A stretch of 64,000 nt of DNA from Numida meleagris (taxonomy: Eukaryota; Chordata; Aves; Galliformes; Numididae), in the NCBI RefSeq assembly GCF_002078875.1, contig NC_034410.1:103838822-103902821 (forward strand), in the 5' to 3' direction. Of the stretch, positions 1-12,551 are shown piece after piece. Under the pieces are notes generated by a model. The model did not search any database and was not told the origin of the DNA. It saw only the letters and a list, made by a program, of their open reading frames with translations. Every line of letters starts with the position of its first letter. Within the stretch, counting starts at the first letter, position 1. The translations under genes were made by a program, and so were the position numbers.

Positions 1-1035
1 TAGCTACCACTGTTTTGGATGGTCTCTGATCCCCGGAAAAGGCAATGGGAGCATCTAGTACTACATGATTGCTAAAATTTCTTTGTTGCTTGTGGATTGT
101 TGCGGTGATAATATTTATTAGCTTCTGTTACCTGCCAAAACTGATTTTTTTTTCCTCATGTCGATGGTTTTATCATTGTAATGGTTTTCAATTGCCATGA
201 TTTTGAAGAAAGAGTGGGTCATACAAATGCTATAAACACCATCAAGTTACTCAGTTATACTCCATATTCAGTAAGATATGGATGATAATAGTTGGTTGCT
301 AAACCTTAGTGTCTACAAATATTTTAGAGTTAATATGTTGTCCTAAAAGCTATTTCAGAGTGAAGGATCTGCCAAACCTGCCTGGATATCGTAAGGGATA
401 TGTTACAAGGAAATCTTACACATCTCTGGTGGCACTAGCTGCCTATGCATGAACAAGAAAATCCTACACCAAATATCTCATGCAAAATCTTGTAATCATA
501 TAAGAATCTGTTCTGCTGATCATATGCCTTAATTTTACACCAGGAAGTACTTGTAGACTGTTTTATTTTGTCTCAGACACATGATTGTGAAGATTGTCAA
601 GATTTCATGCTTGAATTACTAAATACTGAAAAGGTGGAAAAGGACAGTGTGCAATAGAGGATGTTATTTCTGTCATGATATTTTTGGGTTTCAGGTTATA
701 CAGAGAAAGCAAGAAATGACTCTAACTCATTTGTTCTAACTTTACAAGAAAAAATATGGAGTGGCTTTCTGTTGGTTTAACTGCTTATGCTTCAGTCTAT
801 CTAAGACCAAATGATCATTAATGATCATCAATTAAACAAAGGACGGAGTTTAAGGCAATTGTCCAAGGATGGTAGCAGCAGTGCCCATTTATACGAGTTC
901 AAACTGTTATGAAACTACACTCAAGAGGAACATGCAGAGTTAAGGGTGTTCATGTTGTTCAGTATGGCCATTTTTTCCCCTTGATTTTTTTTTTCTTTTG
1001 GTTTACTGTCTTTTAATAAGGATAGCATTCACAAA
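1..1035. other. Unique AT-rich DNA, no gene seen
   Basis: No exon, RNA gene or repeat family is recognisable. The only structure noted is an 18-bp perfect palindrome at 811-828 (ATGATCATTAATGATCAT) and a T-rich tract near 985-1000 just before the CR1 element. Confidence 0.6.
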
Positions 1036-2345
1036 ATCATAGAATCATAGAATCATAGAATTGGCTAGGTTGGAAAAGACCTACCGGATCATCCAGTCCA
1101 ACCATCCACCTACCACCAATAACCCCACTAATCCATGTCTCAACACAACATCTAAATGTTTCTTGAACACCTCCAGGGACGGTGACTCAACCACCTCCCT
1201 GGGCAGCCCGTTCCAGCACCTGACCACTCTTTCAGAAAAGTAGTATTTCCTAATGTCCAGCCTAAATCTCCCCTGGTGCAACTTGAAGCCATTCCCCCTC
1301 GTCCTTCACTAGTTACAATAGAGAAGAGGCTAACACCCAGCTCACTACAACCTCCCTTCAGGCAGTTACAGAGAGCAATAAGGCCTCCCCTGAGCCTCCT
1401 CTTCTCCAGGCTGAGCAGTCCCAGCTCCCTCAGCCGCTCCTCATAAGGCCTGTGCTCCAGACCCCTCACCAGCTTCGTCGCCCTCCTCTGAACACACTCC
1501 AGGGTATCAATGTCTTTCTTGCAGTGAGGGGCCCAAAACTGAACACAGTACTCAAGGTGCAGCCTCACCAGTGCTGAGTACAGAGGGACAATGACTTCCC
1601 TACTCCTACTGGCAACACTGTTCCTGATACAAGCCAGGATGCCATTGGCCTTCTTGGCCACCTGGACACACTGCTGGCTCACGCTCAGCCGAGCATCGAC
1701 CAACATCCCCAGGTCCGTTTCCTCCACACAACCATCCAGCCACTCTGCCCCAAGCCTGTAGCATTGCCTGGTGTTGTTGTGGCCAAAGTGCAGGACCCAG
1801 CGCTTGGTCTTGTTGAACCTCATCCCATTGGCTTCATCCCAGAGATACAACCTGTCCAGATCTCTTTGTAGGGCCTTGCTACCCCCAGGCAGATCGTCAC
1901 TTCCTGCCAGCTTGGTGTCATCTGCTAACTTACTGAGGGTGCTCTCAATCCCCTCATCCAGGTCATCAGTAAAGATATTGAAAAGGACAGGCCCCAGCAG
2001 TGACCCCTGGGGAACACCACTTGTGACTGGTCGCCAGCTGGATTTAACTCCATTCACCACCACTCTCTGGGCCTGGCCCTCCAGCCAGCTCCTTACCCAG
2101 CCAAGGGTGTACCTGTCTAAGCCACGGGCTGCCAGCTTCTCCAGGAGAATGCTGTGGGAGACAGTGTCAAAGGCTTTGCTGATGTCTAGGTGGACCACAT
2201 CAGCAGCCTTTCCCTCATCCACCAGGTGGGTCACTCGATCATAGAAGGAGATCAGGTTGGTCAAGCAGGACCTGTCCTTCACAAACCCATGCTGGCTGGG
2301 CCTGATCCCCCTGTTGTCCTGCAAATGCCGCGTGATCTCCCTCAG
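1036..2345 (-). mobile_element. CR1 LINE, 5'-truncated, 1.3 kb
   Basis: This is an antisense chicken-repeat-1 non-LTR retrotransposon. Its 3' end lies at about 1036, where the reverse complement of the octamer ATTCTATG is repeated about three times. The untranslated region and RT coding region then run leftward on the minus strand. Homology stops near 2345, giving the 5' truncation usual for target-primed insertion. The 3' sequence resembles the copies at 53.2 kb and 59.2 kb, so all three appear to belong to one subfamily (CR1-F-like, an inference from memory of the family). No target duplication is evident, which is normal for CR1. Confidence 0.95.
1081..2345 (-). pseudogene. CR1 ORF2 reverse-transcriptase remnant
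   Basis: This is the C-terminal half of CR1 ORF2, which would copy CR1 RNA at a nicked target. About 395 codons are open from 2345 down to the stop at 1152, and the following block continues in another frame (1081-1281). RT motif A is intact (LDISKAFD), motif B is intact (SGVPQG), and the catalytic motif reads LADD where bird CR1 normally has FADD. Downstream come the conserved blocks [16 protein letters not shown] and [12 protein letters not shown]. Against the 59.2-kb copy, one base is missing at about 1302-1306 (GTCCTTCAC against GTCCTGTCAC), which causes the frame break. The endonuclease and the 5' part of RT are absent, so it cannot act. It has the most complete RT of all copies here and is probably among the younger insertions. 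Confidence 0.92.
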
Positions 2346-5300
2346 GAAATGAAGCAAAATGAGAGTGTTTTCTATTTGACACAAAGGTAATATAGAATGT
2401 GTATAATTTGTATATTTTGTTGATGGTTTATTCTCCGTACTTTCTGAGTTCTTTCGGAAACTGCTTAATATAAAACTTCCTTAATATATGACATGTAATA
2501 CTTCTTGTGTGCTGGAAAAAATTAATACTAAAACATCAGGACTATAAAGGTGGTAGAGCAGTTATGCATAACAATAGTAGAAAATCTGGCAGGAAAAAAT
2601 TGAATTATTTCCATTCATCACAGTCATTTTCAGTAGAAATAGAACAGGAGTACTTTTACTTTATAACATCCTATATATATGTGTATGTATATATATGCTG
2701 TGAATTACATTTGTTGTATCTTGCTTGCAATAAATTTGAAGCAGTAAGCATTAAAAATTACCATTGATACTACATTATAGGTACTATAAGCACATCTCTG
2801 TTCATGTTATAAGCAAATTTGTGAAAACCATTCTCAGCTCTCCTGTGCCGCAGTGGTATGTAATTTTATATGATTTACGAATATTTTGGAATATCAGTAC
2901 CTATTAATCATTTTGGTTAAATGTCTGTTTCTGTTTAACATATTTGTATAGAATTTTATAGAAGTAGCATCAATGCAATATTAACGTGCAGTAGTATACC
3001 AGAAAATAGTACATTAAGCGATTTTGGAAGCTCAGTATAATTTCATTACTAAATTAGATGAAAATCATGTACTTCTATTTTCTTACTTTTTTCTTCTTTT
3101 GGATTTCATATGCAGATGATACCTCTTGCATTTCTTGTTGCACTGGAGACCTTTTGATGTTTTAAATCCTCTTGTTAAAAAAAAAAAAAAAAGACTTCTT
3201 AAAATATTTTATTATATTTTTACTGGTCTAACGGAAATAGGATTTTCAAATTCTAAGACAATGTGTTAATAAACTAATTTACAATGAAGAGCTACTAATT
3301 ATGTTTTAAATTTCATCACATGTAAACAATCAGCTGCCTTAAGGCAGTTATCCCAGAAATCAAAATGACTGATAATGAATTTCAGGTTTATCCACCTATG
3401 TTGTTATGAAATTAGGTTTTTTTATGATATTTTTTGTTGTTGAAAGTCTTGAAGGCTCTAGTCTGAATTCAGTGTCTATTACTGTGCTAGATGCTGCACA
3501 GATGACATTAAAACAATGGCCAGTTTTGTAAGGTACATTCTCTAGTCCATTAGGAAACAGAACATCCAGGTACAAATTGTTGAGAACTAAGGGGGTGAAC
3601 TGAGGAAGTCATATGCACATGCCAGTGAGTAAATGCATGGATGAAATAGTAGCCATTACATCTTAGGAAACTACAGGCTGAATACTGAAATAAATTAAGA
3701 CTTAAAATAATCTAGGCTCTTATCTCCAAATCTCCTTCACTGACCAGCACAACAAAGGTAAGGTGAAAGAAAAGTTCAGAAGAAAGTTCAGACACCCAGT
3801 GGAAGTGATATAATTAGCAAGCTGAAGCAGCTTCCTTCCACAAAGTTATCTTCCAACCCACTCTACTAACTTTGGACCATTAGACACCTAATTTAAATGT
3901 CACAGTAAATCACCACAACTTCTTCCTTTCAGAGGAAGGAAAAAAGAGAAGGTACAGTGCTCTGGGGTTAGTGCAGTTGAGTGTTCCAGGTTTTTTTGTT
4001 TGTTTGTTTTTGTAAGTAGTAACCATTTGGCTGTATCAAAGTCTTAAGTTTAAGGGCAGATTTCAAATCGCTAGCAGAGCAAAGTCTGCTTTGCAACAAC
4101 TATCTGCAGTAGGACAGTGGACCCAAGGACAGCTACTTTTGCCAGGACAATTTAACAAAAATCTCTTCAGCTTCTCAGAACTGCATATCTGTGTTATGTA
4201 ACTCTCTCAGTCCTGTTATTCATTTTCTTCAAAATAATCCATATTTTATCTGAGCATCATGTTGAATATGATGGTCAGATTTAAAATATGTTGTTATCAT
4301 TTGGCTAATGCTCTGTGTTATCACTTTTAATGGCTATCTGCAAGCAATGTGAATATTTTCATGGTTTGTCTTGCTACATGAGTATGTGAATTCCAATTGA
4401 ATCATTAGGATTTTCCTCAATTATCAAGGTGTGAGTGGCACTACTTGAAAAGAAACAGATTACTGGCTTTGCTTTTTTATTAAGCTATTGTATTCATATC
4501 TTGCAAAATGTATTAAAATGGAGGTAAAAAGAAGAAAAGAAGGAAAACCCCCTGAAGAAGTAACTCGATTTTTTTTTCAAAGATCACATTTTTCAAGCCT
4601 CTTGAGGCTCAGGAAAAATATCTTGAGAAGTAAAATGAGAATAAAGAAAAGTCTTTCTAAACTAGTTTCCAAGTACTGAGAAAGATACAATAGAAGACAT
4701 TACTATCACACCACATACCATTTTTCTTTCCTATAATTCATCTTATTTTTACACTTTCAGTTTAACTTTTCGGCCTGCCTGGGAATTGCTTTCCTTGTGG
4801 GGAAATTTCTACTTAACGAGTTTTAAAATGTTGCATTCCTAACCTTTTTGAAAATCCCTTTCTGCTTTTTGCACATTGGTTTACATCAAGGTATTTCCTG
4901 TGTGCATATACATATGTATCTAGACAAGAATACAATGTATAGGCTGAGAACATTTTCATTTCTCCTAGTGTCTTCAGTGTTTTACAGAAAATGCATCAGA
5001 TACAGATCACATGAAGGCAGAGAGTATGACTATGAGCTTGTCCTCATACACAGAAAAATCATTCTAACAGTAATTTGTTTTGAATGTGAATGTCACCTGT
5101 CTTATTTTCCTGAAAAGTGTTGTTTCTCACTGCTTCAAAATACAGCATTTTCAAGCTGCTAGGTATAGAGTCATGTAAGCAGTGAAATTTTTATTCCCAC
5201 TCTCGTTTTGCAGCTTTGAATGCAATGTCAGATGTATTCAATGATACTTTATTAGCATGACAAGATATACAGAAGTGTTGCCAAAGTGTGAAAGAGACAG

Positions 5301-5927
5301 ACTGCTCAGGTATCTCTTGCAGATAACATCTTCCCCACATAGAGTTTCATACAAATGTCTGAGGCTTTATCTTCTATGTCTGTCTATCATAACTATCCAT
5401 TGCTGTTCCCATCACAGGCTGTGGAAAATGAAAAGCAAATCTAAGTGCATCACATTTGCTGTGTAGCCTGTAAACGGGCTAGCTCAAAAAGACAATGCAT
5501 CCAGCCCTAAAACACAAGAACAATTGCTTAACAGTGCAGTTTCTCAAGCAAAACAGTATAGATCAAAAACATTGATGAAAAGAGCTAATAATAGCTCTAG
5601 ATGAAAGCTTTGAAATGGGATAAATATTACCCATTAATTTTGGCTAATAATTATATCAACTTACCTAAGTATGTTTATGCCCTTAGATGTATGTAAACAT
5701 CGACTATCAAGAGAGTCATGGAAGGACATGGAAAAATTGGATAGTATTTTTTAAAGAGGTAGATATTTCTCATCACTAATGAAACTTCAGTTTTTGCAGA
5801 TGCAATTCTTTATGGAGACTATTTGGACTGATGCAGGTTTTTAGCTGAGTTACAATAGGCACAAGCACAAAATTGCTCTGAAAACAGAAATCTGGTGGCT
5901 GAAATTTTAGTCATAAATTTTATCCAA
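2346..5927. other. Unique AT-rich DNA, no gene seen
   Basis: No protein family, RNA gene or repeat family was recognised. Small low-complexity tracts occur: a TA/TG-rich run near 2672-2698, an A15-type run near 3178-3193 and a TTTG run near 3992-4011. Open frames of up to about 100 codons (for example 4848-5162) have low-complexity composition and look like chance. Confidence 0.6.
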
Positions 5928-6501
5928 CATATTGTCCTGGTTTTATGATTTTTATTATCGTTATTCCACATCATAACATCATGTAGTGCACTGGGAGTTA
6001 AAGAGTTAATGGTCCGGTTCTGTGGATCCTGGACCATTCCAGGTAGCTGTTCTTCTCAGAAGAGAAGAACTACATAACCCAGAGGATTTTGTGTTGTTCT
6101 GTTTCTGTTTTCCATTCAGAGGGAAGGACAAAGCTGTCCTCAGGTCACGAGATGCCCTCTTTTCCCTTTCTGCTCATCCGGGCAGCATGTGCACTCCCCT
6201 AGTCATTTCACCTTTAGCATTAAAGTAAGGCCTCTGGCTTTTGGACACTCTCATTTTATTTGATTTCTTAGCTTCAGTTCCAATTATAATGTATTATATT
6301 GTGCTATCCTATATGTTCCAATATCTTATTCAGTAAATTAGCTTTCCTCCTCAGATCATTGCCGCTGTTTTGTTTTAGGCCCATCTTCCTACCTTTTTCC
6401 CTTTTCCCGTTTCCTCTTTCCCAGGGCGTGAGTCCATGGGTCCCCCTGCCCTATTAGTCATGGAACTGGGCCAAACAAGCCCGTAAACTGTTGACACATA
6501 T
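5928..6501 (+). mobile_element. Solo LTR of an endogenous retrovirus with 5-bp target duplication
   Basis: A 564-bp unit (5933-6496) begins TGTCCTGG and ends GTTGACA, the TG...CA form of retroviral LTRs. It is flanked on both sides by the same five bases, CATAT (5928-5932 and 6497-6501). No internal retroviral sequence lies beside it, so it is a solo LTR left by LTR-LTR recombination. A five-base duplication fits class III/ERVL-type and some class I avian elements; the family is not certain. An ATTAAA near 6218 could be the poly-A signal in the + orientation. Two short hairpins lie in the first third: AATGGTCC/GGACCATT (6008-6015, 6031-6038) and GTTCTTCTC/GAGAAGAAC (6049-6057, 6062-6070). Confidence 0.8.
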
Positions 6502-8223
6502 TTAAAGTATAATCTGTCTTAATAGATTAAAAAATATGGTAAATTAAGTTTTAGTATTTTGTCCTGCAAGTTTTTAGTGAATGCAATTTCAAACCCTTAA
6601 TAAAAAAATAAAAAAGTTTTACAATTTCTTTCACTCTTTCACTTCTACATTTCCCACTTTTACTTTTTTGAAAGGAAAAAAAAGTTCTAATTTTTGCATC
6701 TGCACTTTTTGAATGTGATATTCTCTTTTTCTGCATGTCACTTAGGTGGTTTATTCTGACCTTGACAGCTCTGTAGCACATTACTAAAATATTACAGCAA
6801 TAATTCTGTACAATTATGCCTAATATTACGGCAACATCCTGCAGTTTTGCGCTATGATTATGGGAGAAATTCATGTTTATTTACTTTAATGACTAGATAA
6901 TGAGTCCAAGCTACACAGATCAAAGAGAACTGCTAAGAGAGAGGCTGTTGTGAGCCAAAACTAATAACATGCTCCACTTTGAGAAGACAGATCTATTCAC
7001 TTTAATGCAGTAAGAAAGAGTAGAAGTGTTGAAAAGAGAAAAAAAAATGATAAGTGCCACCTCTATTTAAAATAACATAGGCCAAATACTACAGCTTTGG
7101 CTGACAACCCTTTGGCAGCCCTTCGGACTTTGCGAGAAATTACTTCCCTTTTTTATTAAGGCAGTCAGAATGTCACACTGATTCACCCTAGTTTTATGGA
7201 GTTGGATCATCATTTGGAGACTCAGACAGCCCCAAAGCATCTCTCTGCATATTGGCAGAGGTTAGACTTCACTCATAAATGAAGACCCTCCTACTGGAAT
7301 AGCACATACGTAGCGTAGTAGGCATACTGAAAACTTCAGAGACCAATTCTTTTCTATTAACAGAAAAGAGATAGATATCATATTAAATGCCATTTCAAGG
7401 ATTTTCTAGGCAAATGTGTCCTTTTGGACAGCATGAAAAGAAAGCTGGAAATAGAATATTTCTTGCTATAAGTTTATTTTTCCTCCCACTTATTAACAAA
7501 TATATGTAACACTATTTACCTAGAGTCATCCATTGCACCATGGGAGCACAAGTGATAATTCTGCTATTTGTCATTTAATGATCATTCAATCATAGTTGAA
7601 TCTGGAGTGGAAAATGTATCTAAATTTTTCTCATCTCTTTGTCTAGATATTACCAATGAAGAGAGGAAAGGGCAAAAACCTGCTCTCAGGGCACACCAGA
7701 CTTTAGGGGATTGTACAGTTGAAAGTATTTTATGTTTGAGATCAATATGATACAGACTTCATACTGCTAGTAACTTCAGTGTGATAAGCAGCTCCACATA
7801 TGACTACAAATAAGGTATGAATTGTGGTTCCTACAGCAATCCACCCTGCCTATGCACTTAGTAGTAAAGTGAATACTTAAACTCATCATTTTAGGGTATT
7901 CCAAAGTCATCTGGTGGAGTGGAAGCAGGGAGGGGAGGAACTCGATGGCTGGAAGGGAAGCAGAAATGAGGTGCATATTAGGACCTTCATTATCATTCTT
8001 TTTCCTCATACCACTTCATACATACAAATTCTGAGGTTGAGTGCACAGAGGTATAACTTAGTCCTCTTCCTAATCATTTTTTTTTCTTCACATTACGTGA
8101 TTCAGGAAATAATAAAAAATAAATGGCAATATAATATACAATTACCCCAGCATAATTAAATTTATGAAGATTAAGAAATAATATATAAGTTGCCAAACAT
8201 TTTAAGCAGCTAACAATGACAGA
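6502..8223. other. Unique AT-rich DNA, no gene seen
   Basis: No exon, RNA gene or repeat family was recognised. Open frames are short (under 110 codons) and A/T-biased. Confidence 0.6.
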
Positions 8224-8288
8224 TATCATAGAATATCGTAAGTTGAAAAAATCATGAAGTTCAACTCCTGAATCCATACAGAACCACA
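8224..8288 (-). mobile_element. Short CR1 3'-end remnant
   Basis: The stretch ATCATAGAATATCGTAAG, followed by GTTCAACTCCTGAATCC, matches the reverse complement of the last 60-70 bases of an older CR1 subfamily (octamer, then the block complementary to 'gagttggactcgatgat'). The rest of the element is missing. It is diverged, so the exact ends are approximate. Confidence 0.65.
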
Positions 8289-11200
8289 CACAACTATAAG
8301 AGAAAGTTATGTTTATTTGTTATATTTAAAAGTGTATATTGTATTTGTATATTTAAAAGTTATATTTATTTGCATAAATATAATCTTTCTATTTCCTAAA
8401 ACTAATGTGATTAAGTATTCATTTGAATGTAAGATTTTACAAGGATGGTTTCTAAAACACTGATATGTCTACTTGGCAGTAAACAGTGTGATAAGTAAGA
8501 ATTGTTCTCCTATATTTTGTTGATGATCTTTGTTTTTAATATTTTAAAGCTTTCTTTTCATGTATATACTCCACATAGCAAGCCTCATTTCTACCTCTAC
8601 ATTCTAAATTTAACTTCATTTACAGTGCCCAATAAGATCTAAGTAAATTGATTACCAATATATCAAATTGTAAAATACAATTTAATGGAAATGTCAAAAA
8701 AAACAAAAAAACAAAAACAGGCAACTGATTTTTTATATGATGTATTTGGAAATCAAAATTATAACGCAGTCCCAAATCTCAGGATGAAAGTTGTAGTAAG
8801 AATAAAAAATGGCATAAAATCTATTCTGCATGGTAAAGATTGTTGTTGAAAAAGGAAACTGTGAAAACTTAATTTTTGGTCCTCTCTCAAGATAGCAATC
8901 TCACAGTCATTTCTGTGAAATGAAATTAAATAAAGGGGCTCCTTAGCTTTTATTTGCAGCACTGATCTGCAACTACCTCTTTTTCCAAGCAGTTTTAGGG
9001 TAGGCACATTTATTATTTAAGGAAAATCCACAAGGAACATTTTTATAGTACCAGAATAGAAATAATACCATGACAATAAAGATCAAAGATTGATGCAATT
9101 GTGAGTACAAGTAATAGCTGCCTTGTGTGGCTGTTATCTCCTCAAGGGAATTCTTTAGTATGGCTTTCATTTTATAAAATGTGTTTGTTTCAGTATACGA
9201 GAAGGAAACTCTATTCTGGTGTTTCTTTTCCTTTCTTTTTTTTTCTTTGCTTCTTTTTTTTTTTTTTTTTTTTTTGTGCCCAAAGGAAAAAAAAATCATT
9301 TAAAATTGGTGCCACTGGTTTCATGAACTTTGATACAGCTCTGAACTTCAATGAAATAAAAAACCACACAGAAGCCATCAGTGTATGCATGTAGTTTAAA
9401 GGTATTTTTCCTGTCTAACCCAGTTTTAAACTAAAAGATACCAGTATCTCAGATGTAGTATTTGGAGGTTAATCCTTTTTCATGTACAACAATCAGGGAA
9501 TACATCCGTGTCACGCATTATTTGCTGGCCAGTGCTGTTCAGCAACCTTACCTCTTTCCTAGAGACATCACATGAGAGCTGAAGCCAAAGGAATTTACAG
9601 TGATAGAATATCTTACCCAAAGGCCATGATGACAAAAAGATTGTCCTCAAGATGGGAAAGATTTTATTCTGCTCATGATGTATTTGTGTATCCATCTGTA
9701 ATATTACATATTGTTTAATATGAATTTCTTTCTCTGTATTACTACAATACATATTTTTACACGTAGTGAAAGCATGAAACCTGAAGAAATGTTGAAACAT
9801 TGTCTAGTTTTCCTGAGCACGTCTTGACCTAAGTTCTGTGGAGGCACTTTTCTAATCATTTATTATTCATGAGTACAATATTTATATTTCAGTTGTCAGC
9901 AGAGGTAATAACAGATGGAGCAAAAAGGCGACTGAATTTTTGATAAGAATTCCAAAACCAGAAAAAATGGTTTTGTCCAGGTGATAGAAGCTTGAAAACA
10001 GAATGTAATATTCTAGAATTTTAGGATTCTGGGATGACAATAGAAAAATAACTTATTCATAATGAAGACAAAAGTAAAAAGGGAAATAAGTTATGTTATT
10101 GCTATGGCAGGTCCTGAGATTTAGCTACTAAGAATTACCACCTAAAAGTAGTAACACTGTACAGATATACAGATTTCTCCAAGCTGGCACATAATGCTAC
10201 ATATTTTTATAACCATACTGAATTTACTGCAAGGCTTCCAAGAAACTTTTATAAATATTTCACGTTTGCACTGTTCAATATTTTCATTATTTCAGCTCAC
10301 ATTTATGTGAGATAAAGGAGGTGATAGTGTATGACATTGCTCTAACTCTGATTTATACTGCCAATAGGCTTTGCTGTATTCACTTTATCTACAAAAAAAA
10401 AAAACAAAAACATAACAAAAACAAAGCACAAATACTCATAGCCTCTCTTGGAAAGCCATTGACTTTACTTTTCTCACTTAAATATATTCCTTCTAAGTAA
10501 TCACTTTCCCATACTTAAGTGTTTTACTTTAATACTGAATTACATCTGCCCTCTGTCAAGAATACTCCTAATATCTTAACCATCATCTTTTATTACTGAA
10601 TTGGAGGAAGCAGTAAACAACACATTGATTAAAATGTTCAGGCTCTATTTAATTTAAGATGTTACAATGATGAAGAGGCCAAAGAGATAAACAAAAAAGG
10701 ATCAGAGGCAGGAAGTTCAACTTTAAAAAGATTACTTCACACATCCAAGGAAAAAAAAAAAGGTGACAGACTTTTAATGGAAAGTGGAAAGTGTTCAGAA
10801 GGAATTAATACAAAAATTTACAGAAATCTGGGTATCATGGTGCAATGTAATGTGGTGGGGAAAATTTTTAAAAAGTCTAATGCAATCAACTCGCTTAAAA
10901 TAAATTAAAAGTGGGAAAGGAAACACTCACAACAAGAAAAATTCCATCCAGCTCTAAGAAGGATTTGGGATATGAGTAATAAAATGATTAAGGCAATGAG
11001 AAGACTATTTATGAGGAAATATCAAAAGAGCTAAATAACATTATCAAAAGAATTTGAAAATGTGTGTACATTAAGCTAAAAGGAAAAATCCTACAGTCCA
11101 CCAGAGAGAGTTAACTGAAAGACAGGCATGTAATAAAGCTTAGCAGTATCAAAAGAAATACTGGAATTTATTTATTTAAAGATCCAAGGAAATTGTTTTG

Positions 11201-11564
11201 TCAGGAGAATTCTACTAGGACAATGAAGTACAGGTAGAAAGAAATATCAGAAAAAAAAAGCAAATTAGCAGCAAAACAGGAGAGAATATCAGACACCCAA
11301 TGGAAATAAAAGCATGTCAGCTACAATGTAAATTAGTACACCACGAGCATAAAGAGAACACAGGTACATCATCTTCAGAGCAACACAGACAAGCAGTAAG
11401 AAACAACAGAAATAAATAAATACATAAAATTTAATCACGAAATCCACTGGAAATAGACAAACAAATGCAGTCTTGCTTAGCAGCTAGTTGGCAGCATCTG
11501 TATAACCACATCTCCGCCTTACTTTTACAGTAATGTGAACCTATTTACCATCAGGAAAGACCCT
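8289..11564. other. Unique AT-rich DNA, no gene seen
   Basis: No gene or repeat family was recognised. A partial direct repeat of TATATTTAAAAGT blocks occurs at about 8310-8375. A pyrimidine tract with a T22 run is at 9225-9275 and an A-rich tract is near 10392-10425. From 10600 to 11500 the + strand is markedly A-rich without a recognisable motif. Confidence 0.6.
9225..9275. repeat. Poly-T / pyrimidine tract
   Basis: Interrupted T-rich run (TTTCCTTTCTTTT...) ending in 22 consecutive T at 9254-9275. It is simple low-complexity sequence. No element boundary or target duplication could be tied to it. Confidence 0.9.
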
Positions 11565-11985
11565 CAGACCTCTCCAAAGTAATGCCTCCTATTTATTTCC
11601 ATATAAACTGCAACAGATCCAAAGAGCACAATAACATTATTTGATGGAGTAAATTCTCAGCTACAAAACACTGTGTTTAAACACAATCACCACCACTAGC
11701 TATGCATTTTCACCAGTGATGAACAAAAGCCCACATGCTGCACTCATAAAAATCTGCATGGCTGTCCAGAATGCGGCTTATCTTTCGTGTCTCTGTTACC
11801 ACTGCTGAAATGCACCACCAGCTGTCTCACTGTGCTAATTTCCAATGCATTGGTTGCATGGCTACAAAAAGTAATGGAATACTGGTGGAAAGGTTTAACC
11901 TCTATTGCCAGAGCACCAACATTTTCTTCTGACATTGTGCGCCAGCATAATAAAATAGGAGGCATTACTTTCGGAGCAGCCCTTA
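11565..11985 (-). mobile_element. Mariner-type DNA transposon, internally deleted (copy 1)
   Basis: About 420 bp bounded by terminal inverted repeats: the left end reads CTCCAAAGTAATGCCTCCTA (11572-11591), and the right end is its near-perfect reverse complement, TAGGAGGCATTACTTTCGGAG, with GGCTGCTCC-type outer bases. The outer bases of the left repeat are decayed. A TA that may be the target dinucleotide follows the right end (11984-11985) but is not preserved on the left. The inverted repeats and coding remnants match the bird Galluhop/Mariner1_GG type. A full-length mariner is about 1.3 kb, so most of the transposase gene has been lost. Confidence 0.88.
11640..11970 (-). pseudogene. Mariner transposase remnant (N- and C-terminal ends joined)
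   Basis: On the minus strand, an N-terminal block containing STVRQLVVHFSSGNRDTKDK and then PHSGQPC is clear mariner helix-turn-helix/linker sequence (about 11755-11845). It is followed after a short gap by the C-terminal block VHHW*KCIASGGD (about 11685-11730), where * is a stop. The catalytic D,D(34)D region that cuts and joins DNA is entirely missing. The segment between the inverted repeat and STVRQ is also shortened. The frame stays open upstream to 12037, but that part is outside the element and has no meaning. The copy is non-autonomous and almost certainly dead. Confidence 0.82.
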
Positions 11986-12551
11986 TATCTGTGACAGTTT
12001 GTCTCCATTTTGTACTATTTTGATTCAGAGTTGACAATTATCCCACAACCAACTGGAAGTTTACATTTTCCAAAACTGTTTTAAAATAAATAAACATTTT
12101 TAGGGAAAACGTCCATATTGTCTCAAGTATATTCAAAGCATGCTGTTTTCTTGGTGACATCTGACATGCCATCAATACGAGTAAGGCAGTTTTATGGTGT
12201 CAGATACATCTCCCCTTTGATTTCAATGGAGACGTGCCCATTTACATCATTAAATGCTGTATTTCAGTGTTCTTTATGTTCCTCCTCTAGCATTGTCACA
12301 AATGGAAGGTCTCTGTTTTGTGCAGCTATTGCTACAACAAATCTACCCTTCTAACTTCTCACTCAAGAGATGCTAGGCTGGAAGAAATAACAAAGACAAA
12401 AATACAAGAAAAGTGGCTGAGCTTGTAATTTCGCTGTGCCTGAATATGAGTGAGGAAAAGAAATAAATAAAAGATCTTTCAACAGAAGGCTAAGGGTATT
12501 GAAAATGTTTATCTTGAAAGAAAGTAATGTGATTATAGGTGTTAAATGAAA

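Noticed and set aside
1771..2244. 157-codon + strand frame over the CR1 at 1 kb
   Set aside because: It is the complement of the CR1 RT frame and has no independent support.
9225..9275. T22 run as the reversed tail of a processed pseudogene
   Set aside because: No TTTATT signal at the right distance and no matching flanking repeats were found.
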